In this document: piece after piece, positions 12,501-23,167 of the stretch
Layout: every line of letters begins with the position of its first letter
Position numbering within the stretch: the first letter of the stretch is position 1
Position numbers and translations under genes: made by a program
The notes under the pieces: generated by a model
What the model saw: only the letters and a program-made list of their open reading frames with translations
The model's database searches: none
Told to the model about the DNA's origin: nothing
Assembly (NCBI GenBank): GCA_963576565.1
Contig: OY755039.1
Span: 70,593,886 to 70,657,885 of the forward strand
Origin: Aspidapion aeneum
Lineage: Eukaryota; Arthropoda; Insecta; Coleoptera; Brentidae
DNA length: 64,000 nt
Direction: 5' to 3'

Positions 12501-12960
12501 AGAAAGAATTGAAAATGTGACTTTTGGAGGTATTAAAATGTATTAATTATGTATACTTAAAAGGGGACTTAAAAGGATAAATAGTTTATGGATTGAAGAG
12601 ACTTCAAAATAACAACCCTTAATGGGATAGAAATGGATTCCTTTTGAATGTCACAAAGTGTATTGAAATGGATGAAATGTTTGTATACTTTTTAATGCCA
12701 ATTTAATACGCCTTTTCAAATCCTTTTTTTGGATACGAAAGGATTAAAAATGTAGATCTAGGAGGTATTAAAATGTATTCATTCTCTATTCTTAAAAGGG
12801 GATTCAAAAGATTAAAGATTTTATGGATTAAAGGGGATTAAAAATAAATCCCCTTAATGACATAGAAATGGATTCCTTTTGAATGCCAAAAAGTGTATTG
12901 AAATGGATTTACTTTGAATGCCAAAAAATGTATACAAAAGGATAGAATGTTTCAAAATGG
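9576..12960. repeat. Satellite array with trimeric higher-order repeat
   Basis: Monomers of 231-238 bp are counted from the anchor 'ggtattaaaatgtatt' near 9949, 10186, 10421, 10653, 10886, 11117, 11352, 11586, 11822, 12057, 12292, 12527 and 12765. Three monomer types alternate: A ('ctaggagg', then 'cattctgcatac'), B ('ctcgaagg', then 'ttcattct.tattcttg') and C ('tttggagg', then 'attaattmtgtatac'). From 10186 the order is A-B-C, A-B-C, A-B-C, A, C, A/B hybrid. Type A recurs at 10186, 10886, 11586 and 12292, a unit of about 700 bp. The array decays into looser related sequence at 12,900-13,130. Short open frames here are not genes. Confidence 0.92.
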
Positions 12961-13135
12961 ATTTATTTTGTATGCCAGGATCTGTATTGAAATGAATTCA
13001 AAATTTGTTATCCATTTTAATACTTAACACTTTCTATCCCCCAAAGGTCAGAAAAAGGATTTCAAAAAGCGGATAGAAAATGGATTCATTTTTTTTTATC
13101 CTTTTTTATCCATTTTTTTTATAGGGTATTACAAG
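12961..13135. repeat. Degenerate satellite edge
   Basis: Satellite words such as 'gaatgccaaaaa' and 'tattgaaatg' persist without regular spacing and finish in a self-complementary 'ggatttcaaaaagcggata' and 'ttttttatcc' stretch. This looks like the eroded border of the array. Confidence 0.6.
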
Positions 13136-13304
13136 ACCTATAAAAAAGCAATTTATACGAAAATATAGCTTAAAAACGGCTTGCATATATTGAGTCTCGC
13201 AACTGGAAAAAATTTTCTCCCCCAGAAACACCTGAAACCCCCCAAAAACACCGAATTTGGGACACCCTGTATAGATACTAATCAAATCGCCTGTGCAAAC
13301 ATAC
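13136..13304. other. Unassigned sequence beside the candidate exon
   Basis: This carries 'gggacaccctgtat' near 13259, an end motif that recurs as 'acagggtgtccca' at 33.7 kb and, diverged, at 38.7 kb. If the exon to its right is real, this is intron containing a repeat fragment. Confidence 0.35.
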
Positions 13305-13402
13305 CTTAAGACAGACCAGTTCATCTTGTTGTTCCAGAACTTTTCTTTCCAAATCTGCAATTCGTCCGGCCGCATCTTGGTTTTCCAACTCCAGCATTTC
13401 AT
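13305..13402 (-). CDS. Candidate internal exon of a host gene, coiled coil (EMAP-like?)
   Basis: On the minus strand this 98-bp block is bounded by a good acceptor (a T-rich run then 'cttgcag') and a good donor (GTATGT). It is open in one frame as 2 nt plus 32 codons. The peptide contains RIADLERKVLEQQDELVCLK, with hydrophobic residues at coiled-coil spacing. From memory, this resembles the N-terminal trimerisation coiled coil of echinoderm microtubule-associated protein-like (EML) proteins, which share the pattern R-[LI]-x-x-L-E-x-x-V-x-x-Q-x-D-E-x-x-x-L-K. No neighbouring exon was found, as expected if large introns are filled with transposons. Codon use is less AT-rich than its surroundings. 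The exon call is fairly good; the family name is tentative. Confidence 0.55.
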
Positions 13403-13484
13403 CTGCAAGAAAAAAAATCATTTACACCAAACCTCAGACCCACTAAGATCTAAACTCCTGGAACTAGACCAAAAGCCAGCAAAA

Positions 13485-14011
13485 GGTAACCGCCCCCCTA
13501 CGTGTGAATTTTAGACATGTATATTTTTTTGTTGCTATTTGAATCTAGTTTCAGGCTTTACTTATTTGCCACTTGTCAAGAATAGCTATGGGGGTGAAGG
13601 GGGAGGATCAGCAAGTCAAAAGTCGTCAAAGTAAAAATCTAACTACTGAAACTTATACACATGGGCGCATGCAGGGCCTCGGAGCCACCCTTAAGCCTAA
13701 GGATTTTTTAGATAATGTCCACATATTTCATGAAAATAATATAAAATCGGCCCCCCCCAAGACATATTCCTGGCGTTTATAACTAAGGAACCGAATTTTT
13801 TAAGTGAAATATTTTTACACAAAATGTAATCTTTCGTAAGTTTCCATAACGAGTTTTCTACTCTGCCTACTTTTGTCTGGTGATCCTCCCCCTCTACCCC
13901 TTAAGTACCTATATATACATGCTGTAGTTGTGACAAACAAGTAAAAACTAGATTCCAATAGCAACCAAAAAATATATGTGTCGAAAATTCTCACGTTGGG
14001 GGAGGGTTACC
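13485..14011. mobile_element. MITE with terminal inverted repeats of about 130 bp
   Basis: The left arm (about 13485-13615, from 'ggtaaccgccccccta') and the right arm (about 13870-14011, ending 'gggagggttacc') are imperfect reverse complements over about 130 bp. They share 'gttgctatt', 'gaatctagtt' and 'gggggaggatca'. The interior is about 255 bp with no coding potential. No clear target duplication was found, so the superfamily is unknown. Confidence 0.75.
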
Positions 14012-14126
14012 TATATGCTGTTACATTGATTCAATGATCAACGCCGGTTTATCATATAGGCACTTCAGGCACTTGCCTAGGGCCTGCAGCCCTGGTCCAA
14101 AAACTCTTTATTTATTGCGATAAAAA

Positions 14127-14246
14127 AATACTCGGCCAATCTATGAGCACCTAAGCTCACACTATAGGTACTATAGTTATAGTGAACGTGTGAGCTAATA
14201 TAACTAAAAACTGAAATATATTTTATTCAAACCCAGATTCAATTAC
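14127..14246 (-). repeat. Helentron/DINE-like repeat copy 1, right-end part
   Basis: This holds the family's end signature on the minus strand ('atactcggccaatctatgag', then the palindrome starting 'agctcacac', then 'taatataactaaaaactg'). It breaks off after 'caattac'. The rest of the copy continues at 23827-24069 and 31494-31833, beyond three inserted retroelements. Confidence 0.8.
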
Positions 14247-16460
14247 AGCTACACTGATTGATAACATATTGATACCTAAAAATATTTTCAGTTTTGAAAC
14301 CGGAATATTAAATTCAGGTCTTTCGGATCACTATGGTATATATATGAAAATGCATGTGGGAGACGCGTGTCCTGACCCAGTAAAGCGGGTAGTTAGACAA
14401 ATAAAAACTAAATCTATAAATAGACTTCAACAAGATTTTTTAAGCCTAAACTGGATTGAATATTTTAACACAAATGACATAAATTATTTGTCAAAATTTT
14501 TAGTACAAAAGTGCAGTAGCCTAATAAATAAGCATATCCCTCTAAAAACTATAAAAGAGACCTCAAACAAACCTCCTGTTCAATGGTTCAGTACGGAACT
14601 GAGAGAAATGAGATCACATCTACAGGCAGTAAAATGCAGAGCTGATGTATCCATAAACCCTAACTATAAAATTTACTTCAATGCACTTCGTAAAGACTAG
14701 AAAAATAAAATAATCGAATCCAAAAAATCAGCGTATCGTAATTACGTTGATTCCTCAAAAAATAAGGCAAAAAATGCCTGGAAAATTATCAATTTTGAGA
14801 GGAATTTAAATAATAAGGAAACAATTGACAAATCAGCTTTAAGCGCAACCGAACTTAATAACTATTTTTTGGTTGTGGCCGCCCAGATAGTGCAAGATCT
14901 ATCAATTGACCAGACCATGCAAAATAGCATCATTGAAAAGATTCCTATGAATGATAAAACATTCGCTTTTTTCCCTATTACCGAACAGGAGGTTTGGGAT
15001 GCGGTTACCTCGTTAAAGAATTCCTCTGCCTATGATGTTTACGATATGAGCAGCAATATTTTGAAAAATATTTCGAATGAGTTGGTTTACCCATTAACCT
15101 ACTTATTTAATGAATGTGTTGATCAGGGCATATTTCCAGATTCATTTAAATTGTCCAGAGTAGTGCCTATATTTAAAAAAGGTGATATCTGCTCTGTATC
15201 TGACTATCGCCCAATATCCATTGTTCATATTTTGGGAAAAATCTTTGAAATAATAATTAAAAATAGATTGTCAGATTTCTTTGAAAAAAATAGTTTATTG
15301 GACCCCTCGCAGTTTGGGTTTCGCAAGGGTCGCTCTACGGTTCACGCAATCACAAGGATTGTGCAGGACATAGTCAAGGGCCTTGAAGAGGGCAGCCACT
15401 CACAGCTTATCCTCTGTGATTTGTCAAAGGCCTTCGACTGTGTTTCGCATGACCTTTGTTGGACAAACTATACAGATATGGTATTAGAGGTACTTCCCAT
15501 AAATTCATTAAATCATACCTCAGCCTTCGCACCCAACGCGTTGAATTTAAAAATAGCTTGTCAGAAATAGGGACGGTAGGGAGTGGGGTGCCACAGGGAT
15601 CTGTGCTGGGCCCCATCCTCTTCGTCATCTACGTCAATGATTTATTCTCCTTTTTATCTCCGAATAAATGCAGGTCATACGCCGATGATAGCTCAATTTC
15701 AAACAAACATAAAAACTTGGAAATGTTGAAAAATCAAAGCAAAGAGGTTATGGATAACGCCGAGGTATGGTTTACTCAAAACTGTCTTAAGCTCAATAGA
15801 GACAAAACTCAAACACTTACCTTTTCAACTAAACGGGAGGTAGAACTCCAAACGGCTAAGTTGCTGGGAATAACTATAGACAACACCCTCAACTGGTTGC
15901 CACATATTGTAACACTTAAGAGCAAACTATCATCGGTTGTATTTTTAATTCGTAAATTGACAGATGTCATAGATAAAAAATCTCTAATGAATTCATACTA
16001 TGCGCTATTTCACGCGCATATTTCTTATGGAATTGCCCTATGGAGAAACTGTGCGCACGCAGTTGATATATTTAGACTGCAAAAAAAAGTAGTTAGAATA
16101 ATTTGTGATATCGGTTACAGAGACCATTGCAAACCTTATTTTATTAAACTGAATATATTAACTGTTCCTTCGCTTTTTATTTTATATCAACTGGTAGAAA
16201 TCCATAAAAACAAAAACTGTTTCGCAGTCAACTCTAATATCCACGAATATAGCACAAGATCGGCAAACCTTATAAGACCGACTTTTTACCGACTAGATAG
16301 GTCAATAAAAAATTCGCCAAGGGTATATCTTTATAATGTTTTGCCTGATCGAGTAAAAAACCATTCTAACAATAAATTTAAATTTGAAGTAAAACAATTT
16401 TTATCTAATAATGCATTTTATGACGTTTCCGAATTTCTTGCAAAAGTACGATATTTTTAA
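14247..16460 (+). pseudogene. LINE ORF2 remnant: endonuclease end and reverse transcriptase
   Basis: One frame runs from the truncated edge. It has an endonuclease C-terminal stretch with SGLSDHYGIYMKM, then a TAG at 14698-14700. The same frame resumes, including the RT blocks with YRPISIVHILGK and FGFRKGRSTVHAI. Near 15455, after the 'SHDL' block, the frame shifts. The second half (to 16460) includes GVPQGSVLGPILF, the catalytic YADD near 15677 and the thumb/C-terminal region. So there is one nonsense codon, one frameshift and a 5' truncation. No zinc-knuckle ORF1 and no RNase H were seen. The copy cannot make a full enzyme. Confidence 0.88.
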
Positions 16461-16700
16461 GATTAATGTAAAAATAAAATTGGCGCCTCTTGTAACTGTT
16501 TTTCTGTGTTTATTTTATTTTAATATGTTGTTACTCACTTAATGTTTTTTTTATATCTTTTTTTTAGAGATACACTATAGTATTTTTTTATACAATTTTT
16601 TAGGTTAGTAAAAGGCTTGTATTTTTTTTAGACTTGCTACAATTGTATTTTTACAAAATGTGGTCCATAAAGCTATTCTATTCTATTCTATTCTATTCTA
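14247..16700 (+). mobile_element. Truncated non-LTR retrotransposon (Jockey/CR1-like)
   Basis: This 2.45-kb element is cut at its 5' end inside the endonuclease domain. It holds the reverse transcriptase and a 3' UTR, and ends in a pentanucleotide tail of (CTATT)n at 16673-16702 after 'ccataaag'. A microsatellite tail rather than poly-A is typical of CR1-group and some Jockey-group LINEs. It sits in a Helentron-like repeat right after 'attac', and 'attac' recurs at its 3' edge as a possible short target duplication. That edge is shared with the TTAC duplication of BEL element 2, so the two cannot be separated. Confidence 0.88.
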
Positions 16701-16702
16701 TT
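16673..16702 (+). repeat. (CTATT)n tail of the LINE
   Basis: About six copies of the pentamer CTATT follow 'ccataaag'. This is the 3' tail left by target-primed reverse transcription. Confidence 0.9.
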
Positions 16703-16704
16703 AC

Positions 16705-17363
16705 TGGTGAGGTCAGGCCTTCTGTAGAAAATAAAATATACCGAAGGACCACTCGAGATAGCTCGAGAAAAACGTGTGGGAGTTAAGAGGGACTGTATCT
16801 TTCCACAGGGCTCCGACAGGGAAAAAAGAGCCTAAAACTTATTTACTAAAAATAGCGTAGCAATGAAAAATTATCAAGAAACGACTTACCCTTAGATGTC
16901 TTTTGTAGCTACTTGGCTGGCCAGCCCGATTATACGCGAAGTACCAGACTCTCCATTGTTCTATAGTTCAAAATGTTCCAAACACTAATATCTAATAAAC
17001 TAAAGCGTAAAATTAATAGTTTCCACAATTTTAAAATAAAATAATAGCGGTGCGGTGACTTTAGTTGCACGTGGCGCGTGGTTGAGTTGTTCTCGCAGAC
17101 AATCGGCGTTTTCGTCTGCTAGGCCGAATTTAGCCGCTTATCTCAAATCCTTCATTGCTGGAAGAAGCGCGCGAAGTTTAAATTTAAAATATGGAAAGAT
17201 ATAGCGTAAAGTAAATCAAAATAATATTCTAAAACGCTTGTAAGCGTAGAAAATGTAACCCAAAAATATTTAAAAACTAAGAGAGATAGCTTCTCTAATT
17301 TTAAGTGAAAATTAGAGAATATAATTATTTACAAAAATAAAAACAAGTTGGGAAACTTGTTCA
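16705..17363 (-). repeat. 3' LTR of BEL element 2
   Basis: This is a 659-bp LTR reading TGAACAAGTTTCCC...CTGACCTCACCA on the element strand. The purine-rich GGTGGGCCGAA directly upstream of it (17364-17374) is the likely polypurine tract; the gag-pol stop is about 21 bp inside the LTR. Confidence 0.95.
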
Positions 17364-17384
17364 TTCGGCCCACCAAAATGAGCA

Positions 17385-20300
17385 TCATTTTTCGGTAGGT
17401 GAATCTGAATCAATTGGAAGGGGGCAAAGCTTGACTAAAGGTCGTTTAAAGATACCGGACGCGGTACGAACATTTGCCACCCTAGCGTGCCCATCAGGCC
17501 CTTTAAAAATTTCAATAATGCGACCTACCCGCCATTGAAGGGGCGGGGATAACTCGTCTTTGATAAGAACGAGGGTACCTATTTTTGGCTCTGCGCATGG
17601 TTCCAACCATTTATTTCGTACTTGAAGGGTATGTAAAAATTCTTGGCTCCAACGACGCCAAAAATCGGCTTGTATTCGTTGGACCAAGTTCCATCGCGAT
17701 AACCGATTCTCAGGTTTACTTGAAAAATCTTCATCAGGAACAGAAACTAAAGGTCCATGTGTTAAAAAATGTCCCGGTGTTAAAACCTGTAGATCGTTAC
17801 AGTCGGTAGATTGCGGGGTCAAGGGGCGAGAATTTAAAATCGCCTCAATTTGACAAAGAACCGTGTACAACTCCTCATAACTCAGAATCTGCGAGCCAAT
17901 GGTACGAATTAAGTGAGTTTTTACTGATTTTATCCCTGACTCCCAAAGACCGCCGAAGTGGGGAGCTGATGGAGGGATAAAATTCCAGGCGATAGCTTGT
18001 TGCGTGCAAGCATTTCTTGCAAGATCAAGCAATTCTTTGCTTGATTTAACGAAATTTGTGCCATTGTCTGAAAAAAGAGTTTTTATGTAACCTCTTCGGG
18101 CAACAAAGCGACGTAGCGCAGCTAAAAAAGCGTCCGAAGTTAGATCTGACACTAACTCGAGATGTAAAGCTTTAGTATTTAGACAAATAAAAAGGCAGAT
18201 ATATGCTTTTTGTGTTTTTACACCTCTGTGTTTACTGAGAGTGATAGGTATAGCACCACTAAAATCTACTCCACTAAAAGTAAAAGGCTTTTGTGGAATC
18301 AAGCGGTAGGACGGAATTTGTCCCATGATTTGCTCATAAGAATGCGGTTTGACGCGAAAGCAACGAACACATTTGGATAAAACCGTTTTAATTAAGCGTT
18401 TGGCAGATAAAATCCAAAAAATTTGACTAATGAGATATTGGACTGTTTGCACTCCCACATGCAAATATTTTTTGTGCATATATTCAATAAAAATATAAGA
18501 AAGTCTACTTTCCTTGGGTAAAAGAAGAGGATGTTTTTGTCCGTAAGAAATAGTCATGGCTTGTTGAATGCGTCCTCCAACTCTTATAAGACCATCCTGG
18601 TCTAAAAAGGGATTCAATTTTTGTATGGGTTTTATGCATTTTTTCTGGTTTTGAAGGTTAAGAATTACTTCAGAAAAGTATTTTTGTTGTTCGTGCTTAG
18701 CCAAACATTTTAAAGCGTTAAAGAGATCGATATAATCTATATTTGTCTTTTTTCTGACGTCTGCGGATAGTCTACAATTATTTATGAATCGCAAACTGCG
18801 GGCTAAAAGTAGTTGAATAGCGTAAAAATTGGATGTATTATTTAAAAGCGAATCTAAAAAATCTTCAGTTATTCGGTCACAAGAAATCAGAGCAACATTT
18901 TTTCGTTCCTCAGTCTCTAAACTGTCATTTATTTTGACTTGCGGGGTTTTTGTTGGCCATTTATCGAAAGATTCTTGTAAAAAACTAGGGGCGGCCCACC
19001 ATAGGGGATGATTTAAAAGCTCACTCGGCGAGCAGCCGCGGCTGGCTACATCGGCACTATTGAGAAAGGTGGGGGTATATAACCAACATTCTGGATTAAT
19101 ATTATCTTGGATAAGACTAACACGATTTGCGACGAAAGTTTTCCATTTACTTGGATGGGATTTTATCCAGTGTAAAACAACCATTGCGTCCGAAAAAGCG
19201 TAAATATTATTTATTGTGAACCTTTTTATGAATATATCATATGTGTATTTTAGGACCTCAGATAAAAGAGTAGCGGCTAGAAGTTCTATTCTCGGAATAC
19301 TAACAAATTTTTTAAGTGGAGCGATGCGACTTTTCGCAAGAACAAAATATATGTGATATTTAGCGTTTCGTAAGACACGTAAGTATATTACGCATGCGTA
19401 CCCTCGTTCACTCGCATCACAAAAACCACAGAGATCGATGGATTCGGCGTTGGTGATGTCAATGTGGCGGGGTAAACTAAATGTTTCTAAAACTTGAAAT
19501 TCAGACTGATAGAGTGTCCACTGACGAACTATTTCTAAAGTAGGCGTGGCGTCCCAGGAAATACCAAGTAACCAAATTTGTTGAATCAAATATTTTAAAG
19601 TGAATGTTACTGGGGTAAGATAACCATGGGGGTCATAGCAGCGTGCTAAAAAAGAGAGAAGCGTCCTTTTAGTACAGCTTTGCTGATTAGGTAATATGTT
19701 AAATCGAAACTCGTCATAGGAAGGATGCCAGCACAGGCCTAAGACCTTAGTGACGTCATCCGAATCGAGAGATAAAACTGCGGGGTTGACTAAGGAGGGA
19801 TCTAAATGAGAGATCACTTCTGAGCGATTGCTAGACCATTTGTGTAATTTCAAGCCAGCGTTTCCTAATAACTCCGTAAGCTCTTGCTGCAAATTTAACG
19901 CCTCTTGAACCGTTTTACATGAAGTAGTGACGTCATCAATATAGGTATCGTTAAGTATAACTTTAGCAGCGTGAGGGTAGTTATCATATTCGGACTCAGC
20001 TAAGTGCTGAAGGGTGCGTAAAGCGAGATATGGTGAACAGTTCACTCCGTAAGTGACAGTTCGTAGTTTAAAAACGGAAACTTTTTCATTAGGGTTAAAC
20101 CGCCAAAATATTTTTTGGTATTTTTGATGATCAGGGTTGATATTTATACCACGATACATTTTTTGAATATCGCAGGTGAGCGTCACAGGGTTAAGGCGAA
20201 AATGTAATAATATTTGAATAATATCTTTTTGTAGTTTTGGACCCGATAATAATACTTGATTAAGCGAAATATGCGTAAAAGGGTCAGTAATACTCGCATT

Positions 20301-22799
20301 AAAAACTACCCTTGTCTTAGTAGTGATAGCTTCATTTTTAACAACAGCGAAATGTGGAATAAAATAGCTGTCTGAATCGTCTTCTTTTTCTGAGTCATAG
20401 TCCATATGACCCAATTCCAAATATTCATTCATAAATTTAGAATATTCACAATACAAGTTTTTATCGCGAAGCAGTTTTTTTTCTAAAGATAAGAAACGAT
20501 TTAGCGCGACTTGTTTTATTCCAGGAAACTGCGGTGGATTGTCAAATGTGCGAAAGGGAAGGGAGACAGTATACCGGCCGTCTTGATTACGCGACACGCT
20601 CTGTTTAAAATAATTTTCACAAATTTCATCCTCTGGTTTCAAATGAGTTTTTTGGGGGACGCAGTCGGTTTCCCAAAATTTTGAAATTAATTGCGAAAGC
20701 GAGTCATTTTCATTTTGACAAAAAAGAGCATTAATTGGCGGGGTAGAAATTAAGGGTTGATTTATTTGTCCCATCAAAATATAGCCGAAAATAGTTCCCA
20801 TAGCAAAGGGATGATTTGGATCATCGCTAGCGATTTTTTCACCCTGTATAATTAGTGGAAATAGATCCATACCAATTAGTAAATTTACAGGCGAAGGGTT
20901 GTAAAAAGTGGGATCTGCTAAGGGTAAATTTTTTACAAAATGCCAATTTTCTGTATTTATTTTTACTGACGGTAAATCAGTACAAACTTTTTGCAAAATA
21001 ATTGCTTGCGTAGACACAAAAATATCTGGTTTTTGAAAATTACAAATTTTAATAAAAATCGATCCTAGATCAGAAGTAAGAGAGTTGCCTCCAACCCCCT
21101 GTATATTTGAACATAAGGGTTGTCTTGGAAGGCCCAATTGTTGCGCTAATTTTTGAGAACAGAAAGTGTTTTGCGAACCGCTGTCTAACACCGCTCTAAC
21201 TGTTTGAAAGTTACCGCGGACATCTTGAATTTTTACTAGGATAGTTGACAATAAAACTTGCGATTGCGCAGAAATAAAACCACAATGCGTGGGGTTAGAA
21301 CCCGAAGGAGTTGCGATTGGTACTTGTGAATTAGAAGACGTCGAAGTAAAATTTTGATTATTTTGAGAAGAGGCACTTTGAGGGAACTTATTTGGAGTAG
21401 AGTAATTTGGAAGCGGACAACCAGTAGCCGGGGATCTAAAACTTTGCTGACTGGCCAAGTAACCACGTGGTGCACTACTTGGAGATGCGTTGGAAGACAT
21501 ATTAGAGAGATTTTGTGAGAAATTCACGTTAGCATCAAAATGTGATTGATTTTGAGAATTAGCGCAATTATAATTTCGCTCAAAATGAATTAATGAGTGA
21601 TGTCTTTGATTACCAGGGCAATAGCGACATGAGCGCAGACTTTGACAAGAATTTGTTGAATGTATTGAGCTTAAACAATTTAAACATAGTTTCTTATTTT
21701 TAGCGTAAGTATAGCGTTCGTAGGGAGATTTACCTTTAAATGCGTGACATAAATATATTGAATGTGTGTTAGAATCACAAAAAGCGCATCTATCTTTAGA
21801 ATGAGTATTTTCCGTACCAAGTAGCGTTTTTGTATAATAAGGCGAAGCGTTATTTTTATAAAACTGTTTATTATTTTTAAATCTATTTTTAGATTGTAGC
21901 GAATAAAGCGAATTACATTGAGTTTCAAGGAAATTATAAATTTCTTGATATTTGGGCATTTCATTAGACCTAGAATTAGCTAGTTCAAAGCGCGAAAGTA
22001 GTACCTCAGGCAATTTATCTAGTAAAATGTTGGCGAGCGGAAAACACCATTGATCAGTGTCGTAATTTAGAGTTTTTAAAGCCTCAATGTTTTCTGAAAA
22101 AACATCAAGCAGCGTGCGCAGCGTTTCTGGATTGTCGTCTTTGAGAGCGGGAAAATTATACACGGAGCGCCAATAAGTTTGAGCCGATAAGCGGGGGTTA
22201 TGATAGCGTTTTAGAAGCGTATTGTAAGCGATTATATAATTAGCGTCGGTTATTTGTAAATGTTTAACTACGTTTAAAGGCGGTCCTTTTAGGTAGGACA
22301 GTAACAAATTAAATTTAGCGTTTGTAGGAATACTAGGATTATTGTGTACAGAACTATTGTACATATCTAGAAAGGTTGGAAACTTAGTGATGTCGCCATG
22401 AAATTCGACAATGCGCAGTCTGGGCATTAAAGACGCCATAAAGCGGTCTGGATCAGAAGAGTTTGAAATTTGCGTTAAGTTTTGAGGTTGAGGAGCTTCA
22501 ATTTTCACCTCAAATAGTTGTTTTTGAATTCTTTTAATATCATAGAAGCTGTCGTCAAACTCAGTGAGGCGTTCATTTTCTTCTTCCAGTCTCTCCGGAC
22601 TTGCCGAATAAGCCTCTATTATTTGATTTTGATAAATAAAAAATGTTTCTTTCATTTCATCAAGGTCGATAAGTCGAACCTGTAAACACGGTTTTTTTGT
22701 ATCATCCGTTAGGCAAGCATTAGCTAAGTTATGAAGAGTATTAATGCGATTATGTTGCACATTACGGAGTGCTTCTAACTTCTTAAGTTGCGTACTCAT
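17385..22799 (-). CDS. BEL/Pao gag-pol polyprotein, intact
   Basis: This makes the structural protein and all enzymes of retrotransposition as one 1,804-aa product. The frame stays open upstream but has no earlier ATG, so the start is the ATG at 22797-22799 (MSTQLKK). Order: gag with a DUF1759-type region (about 125-300); Cys/His knuckles (338-406); Asn/Ser/Gln-rich linker; aspartic protease with DSG at 539-541; RT with D877 and YIDD at 953-956; RNase H with D1128, E1172, D1204 and D1250; integrase zinc site H1442, H1447, C1477, C1480; integrase core D1512, D1578, E1620; C-terminal DUF5641-like domain (about 1690-1795). All listed catalytic residues are present and no stop or shift is seen. 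There is no envelope. Length is usual for a single-ORF BEL/Pao element. Confidence 0.96.
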   Translation of the reverse strand: MSTQLKKLEALRNVQHNRINTLHNLANACLTDDTKKPCLQVRLIDLDEMKETFFIYQNQIIEAYSASPERLEEENERLTEFDDSFYDIKRIQKQLFEVKIEAPQPQNLTQISNSSDPDRFMASLMPRLRIVEFHGDITKFPTFLDMYNSSVHNNPSIPTNAKFNLLLSYLKGPPLNVVKHLQITDANYIIAYNTLLKRYHNPRLSAQTYWRSVYNFPALKDDNPETLRTLLDVFSENIEALKTLNYDTDQWCFPLANILLDKLPEVLLSRFELANSRSNEMPKYQEIYNFLETQCNSLYSLQSKNRFKNNKQFYKNNASPYYTKTLLGTENTHSKDRCAFCDSNTHSIYLCHAFKGKSPYERYTYAKNKKLCLNCLSSIHSTNSCQSLRSCRYCPGNQRHHSLIHFERNYNCANSQNQSHFDANVNFSQNLSNMSSNASPSSAPRGYLASQQSFRSPATGCPLPNYSTPNKFPQSASSQNNQNFTSTSSNSQVPIATPSGSNPTHCGFISAQSQVLLSTILVKIQDVRGNFQTVRAVLDSGSQNTFCSQKLAQQLGLPRQPLCSNIQGVGGNSLTSDLGSIFIKICNFQKPDIFVSTQAIILQKVCTDLPSVKINTENWHFVKNLPLADPTFYNPSPVNLLIGMDLFPLIIQGEKIASDDPNHPFAMGTIFGYILMGQINQPLISTPPINALFCQNENDSLSQLISKFWETDCVPQKTHLKPEDEICENYFKQSVSRNQDGRYTVSLPFRTFDNPPQFPGIKQVALNRFLSLEKKLLRDKNLYCEYSKFMNEYLELGHMDYDSEKEDDSDSYFIPHFAVVKNEAITTKTRVVFNASITDPFTHISLNQVLLSGPKLQKDIIQILLHFRLNPVTLTCDIQKMYRGININPDHQKYQKIFWRFNPNEKVSVFKLRTVTYGVNCSPYLALRTLQHLAESEYDNYPHAAKVILNDTYIDDVTTSCKTVQEALNLQQELTELLGNAGLKLHKWSSNRSEVISHLDPSLVNPAVLSLDSDDVTKVLGLCWHPSYDEFRFNILPNQQSCTKRTLLSFLARCYDPHGYLTPVTFTLKYLIQQIWLLGISWDATPTLEIVRQWTLYQSEFQVLETFSLPRHIDITNAESIDLCGFCDASERGYACVIYLRVLRNAKYHIYFVLAKSRIAPLKKFVSIPRIELLAATLLSEVLKYTYDIFIKRFTINNIYAFSDAMVVLHWIKSHPSKWKTFVANRVSLIQDNINPECWLYTPTFLNSADVASRGCSPSELLNHPLWWAAPSFLQESFDKWPTKTPQVKINDSLETEERKNVALISCDRITEDFLDSLLNNTSNFYAIQLLLARSLRFINNCRLSADVRKKTNIDYIDLFNALKCLAKHEQQKYFSEVILNLQNQKKCIKPIQKLNPFLDQDGLIRVGGRIQQAMTISYGQKHPLLLPKESRLSYIFIEYMHKKYLHVGVQTVQYLISQIFWILSAKRLIKTVLSKCVRCFRVKPHSYEQIMGQIPSYRLIPQKPFTFSGVDFSGAIPITLSKHRGVKTQKAYICLFICLNTKALHLELVSDLTSDAFLAALRRFVARRGYIKTLFSDNGTNFVKSSKELLDLARNACTQQAIAWNFIPPSAPHFGGLWESGIKSVKTHLIRTIGSQILSYEELYTVLCQIEAILNSRPLTPQSTDCNDLQVLTPGHFLTHGPLVSVPDEDFSSKPENRLSRWNLVQRIQADFWRRWSQEFLHTLQVRNKWLEPCAEPKIGTLVLIKDELSPPLQWRVGRIIEIFKGPDGHARVANVRTASGIFKRPLVKLCPLPIDSDSPTEK

Positions 22800-23167
22800 T
22801 GTGATGTTTTTAAAAAATTCCGTTAACACAGGTGAACGATTAGTTTCCGAAATTTTTAATATTTAAAAATTAAAAGCGTTTAAAAAGAAAAGAGAATAGG
22901 CGATAAAAAATGTAAACAAGTCTCATTTACCTCTCTAAGATCGTGTGTTGGAAACTTTTCCTACGTGCAGTCGACGCCAAGCCAAAAAGAGGTAGGAAAT
23001 GCGCGAAAACAATGCGCGTTCGGTACTTTTTTACTTGTTATTTTTACTGCGAGCACAGCAAAAAGAGCAAGGTCAGCGTATTTATTAAAAATTTTATATT
23101 TAACAAAATGCGATTTAGACTTTAATTTTTCCCGGGGTCCTGTGATCAGGCTCGAACCTGGACCAAA
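22800..23167 (-). other. Leader and primer-binding site of BEL element 2
   Basis: This is the untranslated region between the 5' LTR and gag. Two bases inside the LTR the minus strand reads TGGTCCAGGTTCGAGCC (about 23149-23165). It begins with TGG, the complement of a tRNA CCA end, so it is the likely primer-binding site; the tRNA is not identified. Confidence 0.75.

Noticed and set aside
17385..22829. Start of the BEL 2 polyprotein at 22829
   Set aside because: That codon is GTG; the first ATG is at 22797-22799 and gives a gag-like N-terminus.
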